A DNA stretch of 64,000 nt from Quillaja saponaria (Eukaryota; Streptophyta; Magnoliopsida; Fabales; Quillajaceae): contig CM055606.1 in assembly GCA_029379385.1 (NCBI GenBank), positions 15,215,142 to 15,279,141 on the forward strand. Reading direction: 5' to 3'. Below are positions 59,584-64,000 of this stretch, piece by piece. The notes beneath the pieces were generated by a model. The model saw only the letters and a list, made by a program, of their open reading frames with translations, was not told the DNA's origin and made no database searches. The position numbers and the translations under genes were made by a program. Every line of letters starts with the position of its first letter. The first letter of the stretch is position 1.

Positions 59584-60124
59584 TAATATAGTTGGTAAAT
59601 TACGCTCACCTCCCTTGAACTGTAACAAAAAGACACTCAACTCCAAATTATGGAAAGATTAACACTCCCACTTAGGACCCTGGAAAAATTTAAATCACAT
59701 TTTCAAGTCTTTTTCTACCAAGAACACGACATATTTTGTAATCTATTATTTCAATGTCTTTCTTTTCATTATAGTGGATACTAGAACAAGCATACTCCAA
59801 ATAGTTTCTATCTTTATTTGTCCATTAAAGCATCATATGAAATGATTTCTTCATGATTCCCTTAACTTCTTCATATAGATTCATAATAGCATTATGAAAT
59901 AATCTATTGACAACTAATACAACAATCACAAAATTTAACCAAAAACACCAATTTTACTTCCCTGTATTTTATTTTTTTATTCTTCCAATTAAACACTATG
60001 ATTTAATCATGGTTAACTAACAGATGAGGCATATTCCATTTAATATTCAGTTAGTTCATTAAGGTTTAAGAAGGGTAGTGTTGATTTTCCTAAAGTTTGG
60101 GGTTGTAATTTGCCCTAATATAAT
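59584..60124. mobile_element. Mutator-like MITE with 9-bp target duplication
   Basis: The element spans 59593-60115 (523 bp). Its ends TGGTAAATTAC and GTAATTTGCCC are inverted matches (GGYAAATTAC core). It is flanked by 9-bp repeats, TAATATAGT (59584-59592) and TAATATAAT (60116-60124), 8 of 9 identical. The subterminal CACCTCCCTTGAACTGTAAC motif is familiar from plant MITEs with GGGTAAATTACA ends. There is no coding capacity. A 9-bp duplication points to the Mutator superfamily. Confidence 0.6.
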
Positions 60125-60859
60125 TAATTAGGGGATTCATATGTGCAGAAGTTTTTTATTTAAAAAAGTAAAATTGAAAGAAGAATGAGAAGGACAAAGT
60201 AGGAGCTTCTACCTTTCGGCTAAAAGCCGTGGGCGGTGGGACCATTAGGTGTAAAGAACTGTGTGGGAGTGGTTGACATTTATGAGAGTCCAAATATGTG
60301 GGTTTTTTAAATTTATTTACTAATTTTTTAAGTTCAATTTTCTTTCAGATAAATTAAAAAAAAAAATTCATAAATTTTTTAATTTTGACATAAATGTACT
60401 ACCATTTACTGGATCATAAATGCAATTATATATTGTCGAGGTGCATAGGAATCGGTCTGAGAATGCAAAACGAAAAATTAAAATTATATTTGCATGTAAA
60501 TGATAAAGTATTACACCCCAAGGCTAGCTATTATCCCAATTAGAAGATATCCCTTCTATTTCAATGTTAGATTGTTTATTTGTTTGAAATGGTAAACTTT
60601 AGTACTTGATAGTTTAGAATTATTTTGGCCGGTTTTGATATCAATTTTTATCCCTAAAATATGGGGCAAATATAAATATCCACATCATTGTGCTTTAGTT
60701 AGGTGACCAGTACCAATGATTTGTCAATGCCTTTTTGAGGCTAAAATATCAACCCTTCTTGTAAGGATAAATGTACTGAAGACATATTTTTCAAAGATAG
60801 AACGGAGGATTAGAATATAATATAATGGATATGTATTATTAGGATTATTTATTTTTTTT

Positions 60860-60997
60860 CACAAGTATTTTCACATTTTTGGGATATGAGCCTTAATTTA
60901 GTTCGATATTAGTGACTGTCCCTCCCTATAATATTTTCAGTGTGAGCCGAAACTCTTGATATTATAGAAGTCTCTCAACCGCTGAGTTCAACTATGT
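60860..60997 (+). repeat. Dispersed repeat, copy 2
   Basis: CACAAGTATTTTCACATTTT then GGGATATGAGCCTTAATTTA, followed by GTGACTGTCCCTCCC and ending near CCGCTGAGTTCAACTATG. It is the counterpart of the repeat at 36112-36192 and extends further on its right side. Confidence 0.45.
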
Positions 60998-63419
60998 CTT
61001 ACAACTTGAATTATTAGGTTACACAATTAAAATCTTGATGAATCATAAATTTAGCATTATTATTTTTTTAATTGATGAACTAATAACTAATTGACTAAGA
61101 GAATAAATTACTAAAATTTTTCGTTCTTGTTTCTTTTTATGCTCAATTATGAAAGCTAGCTAGATATAGATTCTTAATATTACATTGAAATTACTTCAAG
61201 AGAGTGTAAGATCATCAATTGAGTTATAAATGTCAATTGGACAATTTAATTAATTAGCTATAGTATAGTGTATAAAATGTTGCCATAAAAAAATTTGTGT
61301 TCGATATTACCTATGAAGGTGGCCATCAATATTTAACAATATTTGGGGGCAACAAATTAAAACATCATTCAATATTATATAATATTTCATCAATAACCTT
61401 CTTACATTGAATCTATAACAAAAGCAAAAAAAGTGCATCATCTAGAATTCTCACTATTTTAGAACATCTCATGTGTTGGAGTAGATACATTAATATCAAT
61501 AGAGCTTTTCAATGTGTGAGGGTGAGCAACCATTTTGACAACTGCAAACACGCATGCAATGACAAATCTATAGAGCATGTCTAGTTTTTAACAATTAATT
61601 AATCTCTTCAACTAATAATATAATTAAAATTTGATTTTGTTGTTACATAATTCCATTATTCATAGAATATTTGTGTATATGAAAACGATGGGATAATTTT
61701 GTGGTGGTAGAGAGGTATATTTATATTATATATAAAAGTGATTTAATTATATATAAATTTTATTTTTAAAATATTTTTATAAGTTTTTATTATTATATAG
61801 TTATCTTTTAAATAATTTTATTTTTTTTACTTTTTTAAAATTCTTCTCATTTTTTTTTGTTAATAAATTTATAATAATTATATTATTTTTTAGTTTTTCA
61901 CAAAGAGTTAATATTTACATTAAAAAATTAATATGAATTAATTTTTTTAAGAGTATAGAGAATATAATATTGTTATTTTAACTTTTAGTTCTTCTTCCAT
62001 CTTAATTTTTATTTTTTATTTTTATGAAATGAGCATGGTTTAATGAAAGAAATCTTATTTTCTTAAGTACCATTGTGAGTTTTTATTATTGGATAGATAG
62101 TTTTTAGTTGTTATTTTGTTTCAAATAAATTATTTTTTTTATGTCTTAAAGCTGTAAACTTACAGATTTGCTGCCATCAAGAGGACCCGAATTCTTAACC
62201 TCTTTAAGAGAACGCTTCTTGAATACTGTCTTAACTACTAGACTAAATTGTTGTTGGTACAAATTTAATAATTTTAATGATAAAAAAATCGTCTTACAAC
62301 TCAAATTCAACATAAAAAGTGATATATGTTGAAGTAACCAAATTAACTCTTATAAAAAAAAGAAAAAAAGTTAACTTCATTAACTTTCATACTATCTTGT
62401 ACTAAAAATAAAAAATTAAAACTTACATGTTACTTGTTTTTTTTTTTTTGGTCCAAATAATTAACACAAAAAAATGGCCAGGGGTATTTATGAAATTTCA
62501 TAGCATTTAGTGCAACAAAGAGAGACAAAAGGGAATTGCTTCCGTGAAGAGAAGAGAATTTTAACTAGGCCTGCTGATAGCGACCTATCCAATGTTGTTT
62601 TATACTTTGGATCGAGCTAGTGTCATGAGAAAGGCAAAACTATACCTTCAGCTTGTCATTTCCAATATCAATAATCAATAATATAATAATAATAATAATC
62701 AAGGTCATCTTTCATGTTTACCAAAATATTATTTGACTAAGTTAATCTTAAATTTTGGAAAGTACATTTGAGTAAATATTGCATAAGTTGTTTAGTGGAT
62801 TATATTTGAGACAAGGAGAAGAGAAAATTGTAGAGGTTCATTTGAACAAGTGCAGTTGCGAGCTTATTGAACGTGTTAAGATTACGAGTGATTTAGTCTA
62901 TATAATCTAAATTTGAACTTTTTGACAATGGTAGGTTTTTTGGTTTTGTTTTTAATGAGATAATATATAGATATAAAAGTTTATTATGCAAATTTGTAAA
63001 ATCATATATGATGATCAACATTCATAAAGAGCAAGTCGAGGTGAAGAAATAGAATTAAGTTGATTGAGAAATGTTGGGTACGACTTTATAATGGGGAATT
63101 ATTTTTCTTTGTGCCCTTTCTTGATCAATTATAATCCTATTTTTGGGTCGATCAAGTATTAATTTGTTTTATTAATAATTTTTGTTTTGATTTAACAGTT
63201 AAGTATTATATCTGAGACTAATTTATATATATTTCGACCAATCATCTTTTTGATATGAGCAAAAATAATATCACAAAAAATATATAAAAGTTTTCCTAAA
63301 TTTAGAGCTGGACACTAGTATATAATTATACTCTAGAATTTATTGTCGATTAATTATACCACTTTGATCTCTTCATTTTAAATACATGTAATAATTAGAA
63401 AATTGAAACACTTCATTCT

Positions 63420-63453
63420 TTATATATATCTATATCTATCTATATATATATAC
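63420..63453. repeat. TATC/TATA microsatellite
   Basis: Alternating TATATATC and TATC units in the AT-rich right end. Confidence 0.8.
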
Positions 63454-64000
63454 ATATCAAATTTCAATTACATGTAATTTTTACATAAATTGAAGCATTC
63501 ATTTTTTATATATATTAATGCTACATATAAAGATGCCATTGAAATTACATTTGTGAAACAATATATATGATAGTTAAGGATTCTAATTATTTGACATCTA
63601 ACACCTTAAAATTCTGTTAATTTTTAGTTTTTATAATCATAATTGTATTTTTGAGTATGGGTAGCAATGTCAATTATTTTATTAATTTGTAATATTAATT
63701 AATTTAACACGTTGAATAATTAGACACGCCCAATTTGTTACATCTCCCTAAGAACATATGATAAACTAACTAAACCAAACCTAAACCTACCAAAAGTTAG
63801 ATATGTTTGATAAAATTTAGATACAAAAAGTCACAAATTAGTGTTTGATAAAAATTTAGATAAGATGTTTATTAATTTTACTATCTTCTAAAATTAGATA
63901 TGTTTTTTTTGAGTTATTGTCTACTATATAAAATTTAGAACACCAGCAAAACCTTTATCATTATAGAATATTTCAACACATAATCCATTCTCTAAAAGAG

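Larger units (their letters stand above)
60125..64000. other. Gene-free, AT-rich right end
   Basis: No gene recognised on either strand. The sequence is mostly long A/T tracts. It holds a dispersed repeat copy at 60860-60997, another transposon-like tail around 62140-62265 (GGACCCGAATTCTTAACCTC then TAACTACTAGACTAAATTG), and a TATC/TATA microsatellite at about 63420-63453. Confidence 0.5.

Noticed and set aside
1..64000. Bacterial-type operons, CRISPR arrays, tRNA or rRNA genes
   Set aside because: Looked for and not seen; spliced genes and plant families rule out a prokaryotic reading.

Overview
This window is nuclear DNA from a dicot plant. Genes are split by many short-to-medium GT..AG introns in AT-rich sequence. 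Intergenic DNA is rich in A/T runs, microsatellites and non-autonomous transposon remnants. The proteins are plant families: plastid bL35, ferredoxin-sulfite reductase with a transit peptide, ATG11, NUP43, ASG1, a GTD-binding (DUF593) protein, a calcineurin-B-like EF-hand protein and an elongin-B-like protein. I cannot name the species. All exon models were built by hand from splice sites and family conservation, and reading phase was checked across every junction.

Layout. 1-0.4 kb: pyrimidine-rich leader, possibly of a gene off the left edge (minus). 1.2-4.7 kb: head-to-head pair, a small DUF7887-like protein (minus) and NUP43 (plus); NUP43 carries a one-base frameshift in exon 1. 5.7-8.5 kb: plastid ribosomal protein bL35c (plus). 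10.1-14.7 kb: ASG1-like gene (plus) with an ABRE cluster upstream and a duplicated intron segment holding a small retroposon. 16.4-19.0 kb: RING-H2 gene (minus) whose large exon is a tandem array of ~29-residue repeats. 21.6-28.2 kb: ATG11 (minus). 31.4-35.1 kb: decayed copy of the CDK-activating-kinase assembly factor MAT1 (minus). 37.5-41.5 kb: sulfite reductase (plus). 42.3-42.7 kb: relic of an LRR receptor kinase (plus). 43.4-45.1 kb: GTD-binding (MyoB-like) gene (minus). 48.2-50.6 kb: EF-hand gene (minus). 50.9-52.7 kb: hAT-like element with a Helitron-like element nested inside it. 53.2-54.3 kb: diverged ~47-bp tandem repeats. 55.0-58.0 kb: elongin-B-like gene (plus). 58-64 kb: gene-free, AT-rich, with a Mutator-like MITE.

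The genes do not form one pathway; they are housekeeping genes of separate systems (nuclear pore, plastid translation, autophagy, sulfur assimilation, calcium signalling, ubiquitin-type regulation). What links them is ancestry. From memory of the Arabidopsis map, many of the counterparts lie in two duplicated segments (around At2g24090-At2g24140 and At4g30780-At4g30845). Here they sit in one block, and the two pseudogenes mark places where members of that block are being lost.
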